Assembly (NCBI GenBank): GCA_964538875.1
Contig: CAZIHO010000004.1
Location: 1-64,000, forward strand
Length of the DNA stretch: 64,000 nucleotides
Reading direction: 5' to 3'
DNA from: CAZIHO01 sp964538875
GTDB taxonomy: Bacteria > Pseudomonadota > Gammaproteobacteria > Chromatiales > Chromatiaceae
Shown here: piece by piece, positions 54,815-63,300 of the stretch
Position numbering within the stretch: the first letter of the stretch is position 1
Layout of the letters: each line of letters starts with the position of its first letter
Notes under the pieces: generated by a model
What the model was told of the DNA's origin: nothing
Databases searched by the model: none
Seen by the model: the letters and a program-made list of their open reading frames with translations, nothing else
Program-made: the position numbers and the translations under genes

Positions 54815-54844
54815 GACCTTCGACTCGAATTCGACGAGATCAAT

Positions 54845-55777
54845 ATGGATATTCTGCTTCAGCAGATCATCAATGGTTTGGTGGTGGGCAGCCTTTATGC
54901 GCTCATCGCCCTGGGTTACACCATGGTTTACGGAATCCTCGGGCTCATCAACTTCGCCCATGGCGAAGTCTTGATGATCGGCGCCCTAGTCGCGCTCCAG
55001 GCCATCCTGTTTCTGCAACAGGCCTGGCCAGGGCTAGGACCCTTGGCGACCCTCGCCATCGGCTTGTTGGTAGCCATCCCGGTCTGCATGTTGCTCGGCT
55101 ACTCTATCGAAAGAATCGCCTACCGCCGCTTGCGCAACGCGCCCCGGTTGGCTCCCCTGATTACAGCCATCGGCGTGTCCCTGCTGCTGCAAACCCTGGC
55201 CATGATGCTGTGGGGGCGCAACTACCATAGCTATCCGCAACTCATTTCAACCACGCCGATGGAACCCCTGGCCGGGGTCTTCATTACCCCGGTCCAACTC
55301 AGCATTCTTGGGGTATCTGCCCTGTTGATGACGGGCCTGGTGCTCCTGGTGAACCGTACCTCCCTGGGCCGCGCCATGCGCGCCACCGCCGAGAATCATC
55401 GGGTTGCAGGCCTGATGGGGGTGGATACCAACCGGATCATCTCCATCACCTTTATCATCGGCTCCGCCTTGGCCGCCGTGGCGGGCGTCATGTTCTCCTC
55501 CAATTACGGGATCGCCCACTACGCTATGGGTTTCATGCCCGGACTCAAGGCTTTCACCGCCGCTGTTCTCGGCGGCATCGGCAACCTGGGTGGGGCCATG
55601 CTCGGCGGGATACTGCTCGGGCTAGTGGAGTCTATCGGTGCCGGATATATCGAACGCTTTACCTTCGGGCTGCTGAATTCAAGTTATCAAGATATATTCG
55701 CCTTTGGCATCCTGGGGCTGGTGCTCATCTTCCGGCCCACTGGGCTGCTGGGCGAGCGGGTCGCCGACCGGGCCTGA
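54845..55777 (+). CDS. livH: Branched-chain amino acid ABC transporter permease LivH
   Basis: The 310-residue inner-membrane permease has about eight helices. GYTMVYGILGLINFAHGEV is the LivH family start, and AVLGGIGNLGGAMLGG is the EAA-like coupling loop. It pairs with LivM to form the pore. I use ATG at 54845, because the frame upstream adds a segment without similarity and crosses the hairpin. livM follows after 10 bp. Confidence 0.94.
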   Translation: MDILLQQIINGLVVGSLYALIALGYTMVYGILGLINFAHGEVLMIGALVALQAILFLQQAWPGLGPLATLAIGLLVAIPVCMLLGYSIERIAYRRLRNAPRLAPLITAIGVSLLLQTLAMMLWGRNYHSYPQLISTTPMEPLAGVFITPVQLSILGVSALLMTGLVLLVNRTSLGRAMRATAENHRVAGLMGVDTNRIISITFIIGSALAAVAGVMFSSNYGIAHYAMGFMPGLKAFTAAVLGGIGNLGGAMLGGILLGLVESIGAGYIERFTFGLLNSSYQDIFAFGILGLVLIFRPTGLLGERVADRA

Positions 55778-55787
55778 AGTAACCAGC

Positions 55788-56891
55788 ATGCGCGAACTTT
55801 CGGACTCCATCCCCTGGCTCGGCTCCCGTTACCCGCGGGCTGCCTTTTGGGTGCTGTTGCTCATCCTCTTAGTGGCGCCCTTGATTGCCGCCTGGTTTGG
55901 CCGCTCCTGGGTGCGGATCTTAGATTTTTCATTGCTATACATGATGTTGGCGCTGGGCCTCAATCTGGTGGTGGGGTTCGCCGGGTTGTTGGATTTGGGC
56001 TACATCGCTTTTTACGCAGTGGGTGCCTATACCTTTGCCTTCTTGTCCTCGCCCCACTTTGGCGTCCATTTACCATTTTGGATGGTCCTGCCGCTTGGGG
56101 CCGGCTTTGCCGCCTTGGCGGGGATCATTCTCGGCTTCCCGGTGTTGCGTTTGCGGGGGGATTACTTGGCCATTGTCACCCTAGGCTTTGGCGAGATTGT
56201 GCGAATTTTTCTAAACAACCTAAATTATCCAGTCAATATCACCAACGGACCCCAGGGAATCAACATGCTGGATCCCCTGGTTTTATTCGGCTGGGATTTA
56301 TCAAAAAGCCTACGCATCGACGGCTTGGGAACTGTGGACTCGTTGTTCCTGTATTACTATGCCTTCCTTGGAGTTTTGGCGTTTTCCGTCCTCTTTACCC
56401 GTCGTCTCCAGGTGTCCCGGATTGGCCGCGCCTGGGCGGCAATCCGGGATGACGACCTGGCTGCTAAGGCCATCGGCATCAATGTGCGGAATATGAAATT
56501 GCTGGCTTTTGCCTTGGGGGCCACCTTCGGCGGCGTCGCTGGCGGATTGTTCGGTGCTTTCCAGGGATTCGTCAGTCCGGAAAGCTTCTCGTTAATGGAG
56601 TCCGTGACCGTATTGACCATGGTGGTGTTTGGGGGAATGGGCAACCTGGGTGGGGTCATGTTGGGCGCCTTTACCTTGGCGCTACTGCCAGAACTATTGC
56701 GCCATATTTCTTTGCCCTTGCAAAAGGCATTGTTTGGGCAGGTACTGTTAGATCCGGAAGTGCTGCGCATGTTGCTCCTGTCGCTCGCCATGATCCTGAT
56801 GATGCTGTTGCGCCCAGCGGGGCTGTTGTCGGCCCAATCCCGGCATTCGCGGACGGAATGGATCAAAGGCGGCGGTTCTGTTCCATCATGA
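55788..56891 (+). CDS. livM: Branched-chain amino acid ABC transporter permease LivM
   Basis: The 367-residue permease has GLNLVVGFAGLLDLGYIAFYAVGAY and LRLRGDYLAIVTLGFGEI, both standard LivM sequences, with the coupling loop VFGGMGNLGGVMLGA near the C-terminus. An N-terminal polar extension of about 20 residues precedes helix 1. Its stop overlaps the livG ATG (ATGA). Confidence 0.94.
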   Translation: MRELSDSIPWLGSRYPRAAFWVLLLILLVAPLIAAWFGRSWVRILDFSLLYMMLALGLNLVVGFAGLLDLGYIAFYAVGAYTFAFLSSPHFGVHLPFWMVLPLGAGFAALAGIILGFPVLRLRGDYLAIVTLGFGEIVRIFLNNLNYPVNITNGPQGINMLDPLVLFGWDLSKSLRIDGLGTVDSLFLYYYAFLGVLAFSVLFTRRLQVSRIGRAWAAIRDDDLAAKAIGINVRNMKLLAFALGATFGGVAGGLFGAFQGFVSPESFSLMESVTVLTMVVFGGMGNLGGVMLGAFTLALLPELLRHISLPLQKALFGQVLLDPEVLRMLLLSLAMILMMLLRPAGLLSAQSRHSRTEWIKGGGSVPS

Positions 56892-57661
56892 TCCGGTTGT
56901 TGGAAGCAAAGGGCCTCAGCAAACGCTTTGGCGGTGTGCAAGCCTTGGCGGATGTTTCCCTTGAGATTCGCCGAGGGGAGATCTATGGCCTGATTGGCCC
57001 CAATGGCGCCGGTAAGACCACCTTTTTCAACCTGTTGACCGGCGCCTATCTGCCGGACGCGGGAGAACTCGTGTTTGCAGGCGCGGAACTGCCCCTTGGT
57101 CAACCCCATCTCATCGTCGCGCGCGGTATTGCCCGTACCTTTCAGAATATTCGCCTATTTCGGGACATGACCGCGCTGGAAAACGTCATGGCCGGTCATC
57201 ACATTCGCACCCGTGCGGGGCTGTGGGGCATTTTGGTGCAGGATCAGCATACCCGGGAAGAGGAACGCTTGATCCATGAGCGGGCCTATGAGTTGCTGAG
57301 GTACGTTGGCATCGAACGTTACGCCGAAACCGTCGCCAAAAATTTGCCCTACGGGGACCAGCGGCGTCTAGAAATAGCCCGTGCCCTTGCCACCGAACCG
57401 GAATTGCTGGCTCTGGACGAACCCGCCGCTGGAATGAACGCCACCGAAACCGCCCAGTTGCGGGAACTGGCCCGGACCATTCGCCAGGACGGCGTTACCC
57501 TGGTGTTGATCGAGCATGACGTCAAGTTGGTGATGGACCTGTGCGACCGGGTGGCGGTGCTCGACTTCGGCCGCAAGATCGCGGAGGACGTTCCGGCGGC
57601 GGTGCAACGTAATCCGGCGGTGATCGAGGCCTATCTTGGCGGACCTGTCCATGGCGGTTGA
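56888..57661 (+). CDS. livG: ABC transporter ATPase LivG
   Basis: The 257-residue protein has Walker A GPNGAGKTT, the signature region GDQRRLEIARAL and Walker B LLALDEPAAGMN. The GMN after the Walker B and the length are typical of LivG. It energises uptake with LivF. The 3' end overlaps livF by 11 bases. Confidence 0.95.
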   Translation: MIRLLEAKGLSKRFGGVQALADVSLEIRRGEIYGLIGPNGAGKTTFFNLLTGAYLPDAGELVFAGAELPLGQPHLIVARGIARTFQNIRLFRDMTALENVMAGHHIRTRAGLWGILVQDQHTREEERLIHERAYELLRYVGIERYAETVAKNLPYGDQRRLEIARALATEPELLALDEPAAGMNATETAQLRELARTIRQDGVTLVLIEHDVKLVMDLCDRVAVLDFGRKIAEDVPAAVQRNPAVIEAYLGGPVHGG

Positions 57662-58391
57662 CCCGGACGTTCCCCTGTTGCAAATACGGGGCCTGGAACT
57701 TGCCTATGGCCAGATTCGGGCGGTCAAGGGCATCGACCTGGATCTTTATCCTGGCGAATTGGTGTGTTTGATTGGCGCCAATGGTGCTGGTAAGACCACT
57801 ACTCTCAACGGAATCGCTGGCAGCCTACGCCCGGTGGCGGGAGAAATACGCTACCAAAATCAACGGATCAATGAGTTGCCGGACTTTCAACGGGTCCGCC
57901 GGGGGCTTGCCTTGGTCCCTGAAGGACGCGGCATTTTTACTCGCCTGACGGTGGAGGAAAATCTGCGCATGGGCGCCTACGCCCGTCGCGCCGGTCCGGA
58001 GGTGGAGGCGGATTGGGAGCGGGTTTTGACCCTATTGCCCATCCTGCGGGGCCGTCTCGGCCAGGTGGCTGGCACCCTGTCGGGAGGCGAGCAGCAAATG
58101 GTCGCCGTGGGCCGGGCTCTCATGTCCCGGCCCCGCTTGTTGCTTTTGGATGAACCTTCCATGGGGCTGGCGCCCTTGGTGGTTGAAACCATTTTTTCGT
58201 TGGTCCAGGCCGTGGCCCGGGAAGGGGTGAGCCTCTTGTTGGTGGAACAAAAGGCCAACTTGGCGTTGCGTTTCGCCCAAAGGGCCTATGTCATTGATGG
58301 TGGACGAATCGTATTATCCGGAACCGGAGCGGAATTGCTGGATAATCCCGAAGTCCGGCGCGCCTACCTGGGTGAATTGGAACTGGGCTGA
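57651..58391 (+). CDS. livF: ABC transporter ATPase LivF
   Basis: The 246-residue protein has Walker A GANGAGKTT, signature LSGGEQQMVAVGRAL and Walker B LLLLDEPSMGLAPL. The SMGLAPL wording is diagnostic of LivF. It is the last gene of the operon, with a hairpin 10 bp after its stop. Confidence 0.95.
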   Translation: MAVDPDVPLLQIRGLELAYGQIRAVKGIDLDLYPGELVCLIGANGAGKTTTLNGIAGSLRPVAGEIRYQNQRINELPDFQRVRRGLALVPEGRGIFTRLTVEENLRMGAYARRAGPEVEADWERVLTLLPILRGRLGQVAGTLSGGEQQMVAVGRALMSRPRLLLLDEPSMGLAPLVVETIFSLVQAVAREGVSLLLVEQKANLALRFAQRAYVIDGGRIVLSGTGAELLDNPEVRRAYLGELELG

Positions 58392-58401
58392 GGCGATCCG
58401 C

Positions 58402-58419
58402 CTGGCCCGTTCGGGCCAG
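58402..58419 (+). terminator. Hairpin downstream of the liv operon
   Basis: CTGGCCC pairs with GGGCCAG around GTTC, ten bases past the livF stop. There is no T tract, so it may be Rho-assisted or only stabilising. Confidence 0.4.
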
Positions 58420-58546
58420 ATCAATAGGTTCCATATCCTGGTAAATTCACTTGCTGTCGGCTTGAAAATCAGCGGGCAGCCCAGAATTGTTCGCCGTGCG
58501 ACAGCGCGCTCGATCATGGCTTTAAACGCTCTTGGAGGTTGATTCA

Positions 58547-59002
58547 ATGGCCCAGGATTTTCGCCGGTTTTGCCAAGGGGTAACCCTCGGGGTGGCTATC
58601 GCCGCATTCTCGCCAAGTGGGCAAGGGGCCGAGTCCCTAGCCCTAACCGCACCGGATGCCCACCAACAGGCCCAGCAGGGCGCGATTACCCTGATTGATA
58701 TTCGGACGCCCCAGGAATGGCGCCAAACCGGCGTTGCGGTGGGCGCACGGCGCATCGACATGCGTCAACCGGGCGGAACGGAGGCGTTCGCCGCTGCCGT
58801 GTTGACGGCAGTGGCCGGCAACAAGGATGCCCCCATCGCCTTGATTTGTCGAACCGGTAACCGCACTGGGTATATGCGGCGGGAACTGGAGGCTCGGGGC
58901 TTTACCCAGGTTTACGATGTCAAGGAGGGCATGGCTGGTAGCGTCGCTGGACCCGGGTGGATCAAGCGCGGCCTGCCCCTGGAGGCTTGCAGTCAGTGTT
59001 AA
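58547..59002 (+). CDS. Exported rhodanese-like protein
   Basis: The 151-residue single-domain rhodanese has an N-terminal signal-like segment (about 10-28, VTLGVAIAAF). The active-site loop is ICRTGNRTGYM, where the Cys would carry the persulfide, and LIDIRTPQEW is the usual first-strand motif. The signal suggests a periplasmic location. GGAGG lies before the ATG. The substrate is unknown; it is not part of the liv operon, being 155 bp downstream. Confidence 0.85.
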   Translation: MAQDFRRFCQGVTLGVAIAAFSPSGQGAESLALTAPDAHQQAQQGAITLIDIRTPQEWRQTGVAVGARRIDMRQPGGTEAFAAAVLTAVAGNKDAPIALICRTGNRTGYMRRELEARGFTQVYDVKEGMAGSVAGPGWIKRGLPLEACSQC

Positions 59003-59104
59003 CCGGCCCGGCTCCGGTTGGCTGGCGAAGGACGTTCTGTTAAGCTGCTGGGGTGATGGCTGTTGAACTAGCCCTTTAGGTCAGTTCGGAGAAAACCTTC
59101 GGTC

Positions 59105-59842
59105 ATGTTCCCCAACAAGTTGCGCCTCGCCTTGCTGGCCTGCGGGCCCCTGTTCCTGGTCCTGGGCATGACCGGTTGCGCGGACATGAAAACCTCAACC
59201 AAGGAAGCGGAGCCTTATTCAAATAAGGAGTTGATCCAGTCAACCCACAATCGCTACGCCAATTTGGCCATGCGCGATAATCTGGAAACCCTGCGGGCCA
59301 TTCAACTGGAACTGTACCGGTTGAATCCAGGCGAATGGCGTAAGTCTCCCGTCGCCAGTCAAGACGAAGCGGTGGAGCGGATTTGGAAGGCGGTGCGGGA
59401 AGAAGGGTTTGTCTTGCCTGAGTTCAAGGACAAGCGCGACATTCCGGCCATCAACCTCGCCCTAGATCCGGTTTACCCAGGTGACCGCGTTGCGGCCTTT
59501 ACCTACGGTCTGGTTACCATGCTGATTGAGGTCTATGGCAGCCGGCTGGAATTGCGCTTGATCGACGGATTGACGGCGGAAAAGTTGTATAAAGCGGCGC
59601 GCAATGTGGAAACGGCGGTGCGCCTATTAACCGAGCGACGACGCCCTGGCGGCGGCCCTTTGTTGGTTTGCGTGGGTGGAACGCCCAAAGAGCCCATCGG
59701 TATCGAACGCCAGGTCGGCGCGTTAGTGGGCCGTTTGGACCTGCTCGCCGCCAACATGGACGAGAAATATCGCCGCGCCGCCATCAATTATTTGCAGGGT
59801 TTGGTGATGGGTAACTTTTTGGAACTGATGCCCATCCAATGA
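59105..59842 (+). CDS. Predicted lipoprotein of unknown function
   Basis: The 245-residue protein has a signal peptide that ends in LGMTGC, so Cys25 is the likely lipidated residue. The mature part is mainly helical with charged stretches such as NRYANLAMRDNLETLR and LIDGLTAEKLYKAARNVETAVRLL, and contains one apparent hydrophobic helix (AFTYGLVTMLIEVYG). I do not recognise the family with confidence. It lies between the rhodanese gene and the MEKHLA gene on the same strand. Confidence 0.75.
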   Translation: MFPNKLRLALLACGPLFLVLGMTGCADMKTSTKEAEPYSNKELIQSTHNRYANLAMRDNLETLRAIQLELYRLNPGEWRKSPVASQDEAVERIWKAVREEGFVLPEFKDKRDIPAINLALDPVYPGDRVAAFTYGLVTMLIEVYGSRLELRLIDGLTAEKLYKAARNVETAVRLLTERRRPGGGPLLVCVGGTPKEPIGIERQVGALVGRLDLLAANMDEKYRRAAINYLQGLVMGNFLELMPIQ

Positions 59843-59890
59843 GGACCCACTTCAGCACTAAGCCTGTGGGCTGGATTATTTAACAACACT

Positions 59891-60358
59891 ATGCCGTACA
59901 CATCGTGGGAATCTCCGACTTTGGTTGCCCACTGCCACCTGTTGGCGCAATCCTTCCAACATTGGACCGGGCGGCCCCTGTTGGACGCTTGGACTGCGGA
60001 CCAGGATTTGGCCGAGCGCTTGTATCAGGCGCCGTTCGCCCTGCTGTCCCATGACCGGGGCGAAGATCCCTGCTTTACCTATGTGAACCATACTGCCCAA
60101 AGACTGTGGGAAATGGATTGGAATGCCATGATTGGTATGCCATCCCGCCAATCTGCGGAGGCCCAGGAACAGGCGCAACGTTCTCAGGCGCTGGGTTCGG
60201 CCGGCCAAGCGGGATGGGTGGATGGTTATACAGGGGTGCGGATTTCCGCCGGAGGGCACCGGTTTAGGATCATCAACGGCATCATCTGGTCCCTGGTGGA
60301 TGCGCATGGCGCAGTGCTGGGGCAAGCCGCCACCTTTGCTAGCTGGGAATATCTTTGA
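59891..60358 (+). CDS. MEKHLA-domain protein
   Basis: The 155-residue protein is almost wholly a MEKHLA domain, recognisable from YVNHTAQRLWEMDW, then RFRIINGIIWSLVD, and G-AVLGQAATFASWEY at the end. This PAS-like fold is a predicted small-molecule sensor. There is no output domain here, so it would act by itself or with a partner. Its stop codon overlaps the TTG start of tmk, so translation of tmk is coupled to it. Confidence 0.8.
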   Translation: MPYTSWESPTLVAHCHLLAQSFQHWTGRPLLDAWTADQDLAERLYQAPFALLSHDRGEDPCFTYVNHTAQRLWEMDWNAMIGMPSRQSAEAQEQAQRSQALGSAGQAGWVDGYTGVRISAGGHRFRIINGIIWSLVDAHGAVLGQAATFASWEYL

Positions 60359-60996
60359 TCACCAGGGGGCGCTTCCTCACCCTGGAAGGCATCGAGGGCG
60401 CCGGCAAGAGCAGCCAACTGGCCCTAATTCGGCGGCGCTTGGAGCAAACTGGCCTGCGCGTGGTGGAGACTCGGGAGCCAGGTGGAACCGGACTGGGGGA
60501 AGATATCCGCAGCCTGTTACTCGGGCATCGCCAAGAGGGCATGGCCCCCGATACAGAGTTGCTCCTAATGTTCGCCGCCCGGGCCGAGCATCTTCAGCGG
60601 GTGATTCTTCCGGCCTTGGCGGCCGGCGCTTGGGTGCTCTGTGATCGTTTTACCGATGCATCCCATGCCTACCAGGGCGGTGGCCGGGCAATAGCGCGGG
60701 AGCGTATCCGGATTCTGGAAACCTGGACCCAAGGGGATACCAGGCCGGATCTAACCCTGTTATTGGACTTGCCGGTGGACATGGGCCTCGCCCGGGCCGG
60801 TAAGCGGGGACCCCAAGATCGTTTTGAAATGGAAACCCAGCGGTTCTTCGAGCGGGTACGGCAAACCTACCTAGACATTGCTCAAGAACAGCCGCACCGC
60901 GTCAAGATTATCGATGCCTCCTTATCCCTGCCCCAGGTCGAGGCGCAAATTAGCGCAGTAATGGATACTTATCTCCATGACCAAACCCGCGCCTGA
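60355..60996 (+). CDS. tmk: Thymidylate kinase
   Basis: The 213-residue protein has the P-loop EGIEGAGKSSQ, CDRFTDASHAYQGGGR (DRx motif) and the lid region RAGKRGPQDRFE. It phosphorylates dTMP. The start is TTG at 60355, overlapping the MEKHLA stop; the family normally begins only a few residues before the P-loop, which supports this start. It overlaps holB by 20 bp. Confidence 0.95.
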   Translation: MITRGRFLTLEGIEGAGKSSQLALIRRRLEQTGLRVVETREPGGTGLGEDIRSLLLGHRQEGMAPDTELLLMFAARAEHLQRVILPALAAGAWVLCDRFTDASHAYQGGGRAIARERIRILETWTQGDTRPDLTLLLDLPVDMGLARAGKRGPQDRFEMETQRFFERVRQTYLDIAQEQPHRVKIIDASLSLPQVEAQISAVMDTYLHDQTRA

Positions 60997-62005
60997 AATA
61001 TCCCCCGACCAGGGCTTTCTCCTGTACCCCTGGCAGCGGACCGCTTGGGAGCATCTGTGGCGGGCCCACCAGAAGAATCGGCTGCACCACGCGCTGCTGG
61101 TGACTGGGGCGCCTGGCATGGGCAAGCTCCAATTGGCCCGCAATCTGGCCCAGGCTCTGTTGTGCCGATTCCCCGGCGTGGATGGGGTGCCCTGTGGCAG
61201 CTGTCCTGCTTGCCATTGGTTCAAGATCGGCCACCACCCGGACTATCATTTGATCGGTCCGGACGCCGACGGCAAGTCCGACGAGATCAAGGTGGATGTT
61301 GTCCGGGAGATGATTGCGTCCCAGGGCCTTTCCGCCCACCAGGGGCATTACAAACTGCTGGTGCTAAACCCGGCGGATCGTATGAATCGCGGCGCAGCCA
61401 ATAGTCTGCTCAAGACATTGGAGGAGCCAGTGGCCTCGACCCTGATCATTTTGCTCAGCCATCGGCCGGGTGCCCTGCTGCCAACTATTCGGAGTCGCTG
61501 CCAAAGCCTATATCTAGCGCCTCCTCCAGAGGAAGATGCCCTGGCCTGGTTGCGGACCCAGCCAGGGTGCGGCGACCAGCCCCATGTGTCGTTGCGTTTG
61601 GCTGGCGGCGCACCCCTGGCGGCATTGCGTCTGGCCCGGCCGGAGATGCTGGCCCAGCGTCAAGACGCCTGGAACCAGTTCCTGGCCTTGAGCAAGGGAC
61701 AGGGCCAACTGATGCGCACCGCCGAGGTTTGGAGCCAATGGGATCTGTCGCTAATATTGAATTGGCTGGGCGGCTGGGTTGCCGATCTGGCGCGGTTGGC
61801 ATGCGGACATCCAAACCCCTGGTTGGCGAATCCGGATGTTCGAGCGGAACTGGCACATCTCGCCCGGTGCCTGGACCCTGCGGCCCTGCATCGATTCTGG
61901 CGGGAGCTAGTGGCCGCCGGTGATCAGGTGCATGCCAATCTCATTCCACAGTTATTGTTGGAGTCCCTCTTGCTGCGATGGACCCAGATTGCTTCCGGCC
62001 GGTGA
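60977..62005 (+). CDS. holB: DNA polymerase III delta-prime subunit
   Basis: This 342-residue clamp-loader subunit has the N-terminal AAA+ domain with VTGAPGMGKLQLA, a zinc module starting CGSCPACHWF, and the SRC-type motif IRSRCQSL. The P-loop has Leu where ATP-binding AAA+ proteins have Thr or Ser, as expected for delta-prime, which does not hydrolyse ATP. tmk-holB-pilZ is a common gammaproteobacterial order. Confidence 0.94.
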   Translation: MTKPAPEISPDQGFLLYPWQRTAWEHLWRAHQKNRLHHALLVTGAPGMGKLQLARNLAQALLCRFPGVDGVPCGSCPACHWFKIGHHPDYHLIGPDADGKSDEIKVDVVREMIASQGLSAHQGHYKLLVLNPADRMNRGAANSLLKTLEEPVASTLIILLSHRPGALLPTIRSRCQSLYLAPPPEEDALAWLRTQPGCGDQPHVSLRLAGGAPLAALRLARPEMLAQRQDAWNQFLALSKGQGQLMRTAEVWSQWDLSLILNWLGGWVADLARLACGHPNPWLANPDVRAELAHLARCLDPAALHRFWRELVAAGDQVHANLIPQLLLESLLLRWTQIASGR

Positions 62006-62055
62006 CCAGACAGAATGCCTGATCCTGCCGGACCTAAGACTCGGAGTTAGTCGAG

Positions 62056-62415
62056 ATGTTAGGCGCCAAACCCCAAGGAAATCGCCAAGGAATCCTGTCC
62101 CTGACCATCAAGGACAAGAACGCCCTTTACGCGGCCTATATGAACTTCGTAAAAAACGGCGGCCTGTTCATCCCGACCAACAAGCGCTATCAATTGGGTG
62201 ATGAAGTGTTCATGCTGTTGACCCTGATGGAGGAATCCGAGCGGATTCCGGTGGCCGGCAAGGTGGTTTGGATTACCCCGGTGGGCGCGGAGGGCAATCG
62301 GGCCGCTGGCATCGGCGTCCAGTTCAGCGACCAGGATGGTGGCGTCGCCCGCAACCGCATCGAAGGCTATTTGGCCGGTGCCCTCCAGTCTGACCGTCCC
62401 ACCCATACCCTGTAG
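62056..62415 (+). CDS. pilZ: Type IV pilus assembly protein PilZ
   Basis: The 119-residue single PilZ domain has GGLFIPTNKRYQLGDEVFM and VPVAGKVVWITP. It lacks the RxxxR motif in the first loop that binds c-di-GMP in other PilZ domains, as in Pseudomonas and Xanthomonas PilZ, which bind FimX and PilB instead. It lies 50 bp after holB. Confidence 0.92.
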   Translation: MLGAKPQGNRQGILSLTIKDKNALYAAYMNFVKNGGLFIPTNKRYQLGDEVFMLLTLMEESERIPVAGKVVWITPVGAEGNRAAGIGVQFSDQDGGVARNRIEGYLAGALQSDRPTHTL

Positions 62416-62487
62416 ATCATCCCCTAACAGAACCAGCCCCATGGCCATTGCTTGGGGCGGCCAGATTTTCTTATCGAGCATCCGACT

Positions 62488-63267
62488 ATGTTGATCGACT
62501 CCCATTGCCATTTGGACCGGGTAGGCCTCAAGCCCTATGGCGGCGACTTTGGGCGCTTCATGGCGGAAACCGAGTCGGCCGGGATTGGGCGTATGCTCTG
62601 CGTGAGCATTGATTTGGAGTCCTACCCTCGGATGCGCCAATTAGTGGAGCCATTTCCCCAGGTGTCGGTTTCGGTGGGAGTGCATCCTAATGAAAAGGGC
62701 CGCCGTGAACCCTTGCCGGGAGAATTGGCTCTTCTGGCGCAAGATCCCCGGGTGGTCGCCATTGGCGAAACCGGGCTCGATTATTACCGGAGCAGCGGGG
62801 ACCTAGACTGGCAGCACCGGCGTTTTCGCCATCACATGGCCGCCGCCAGGGAGTGCGGTAAGCCCTTGATTATTCATACCCGCTCGGCGGCGGCCGATAC
62901 GCTGCGGATTTTGCGGGAAGAGGGCGCCGAGGCAGTGGGCGGCGTCATGCATTGTTTTAGTGAGAACTGGGAAGTGGCCCAGCAAGCCCTAGATTTAGGG
63001 TTTTATATTTCCCTCTCGGGCATTGTCACTTACCCGGGCACCGAGGACTTGCGGGAGGTGGCGGTGCGCGTGCCCCTGAACCGGTTGCTGGTGGAAACCG
63101 ACTGTCCCTACTTGACGCCGGTTCCCCATCGCGGGCGCCCCAACGAACCCAAGTACGTCGCGGCGGTGGCCGCGCACATCGCCGAATTGCGGGGAATCGA
63201 CCCACAGGCGCTGGAGAACGCCACCAGCGCCAATTTCATGTCCCTGTTTCGACCCCAGCCCGTATGA
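62488..63267 (+). CDS. TatD-family metal-dependent DNase/hydrolase
   Basis: This 259-residue TIM-barrel hydrolase has the metal ligands DSHCHLD (His6, His8), IGETGLDYY, LIIHTRSA, GVMHCFS and ETDCPYLTPVP. TatD and YcfH are 3'-exonuclease-like enzymes acting on damaged DNA; the neighbourhood with holB and pilZ points to the YcfH type. I use ATG at 62488, immediately before the HCH motif. No conflicting start is seen. Confidence 0.93.
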   Translation: MLIDSHCHLDRVGLKPYGGDFGRFMAETESAGIGRMLCVSIDLESYPRMRQLVEPFPQVSVSVGVHPNEKGRREPLPGELALLAQDPRVVAIGETGLDYYRSSGDLDWQHRRFRHHMAAARECGKPLIIHTRSAAADTLRILREEGAEAVGGVMHCFSENWEVAQQALDLGFYISLSGIVTYPGTEDLREVAVRVPLNRLLVETDCPYLTPVPHRGRPNEPKYVAAVAAHIAELRGIDPQALENATSANFMSLFRPQPV

Positions 63268-63300
63268 TTCTTAAGCCAAGGTCTTCCACCGCCCGAGGCG

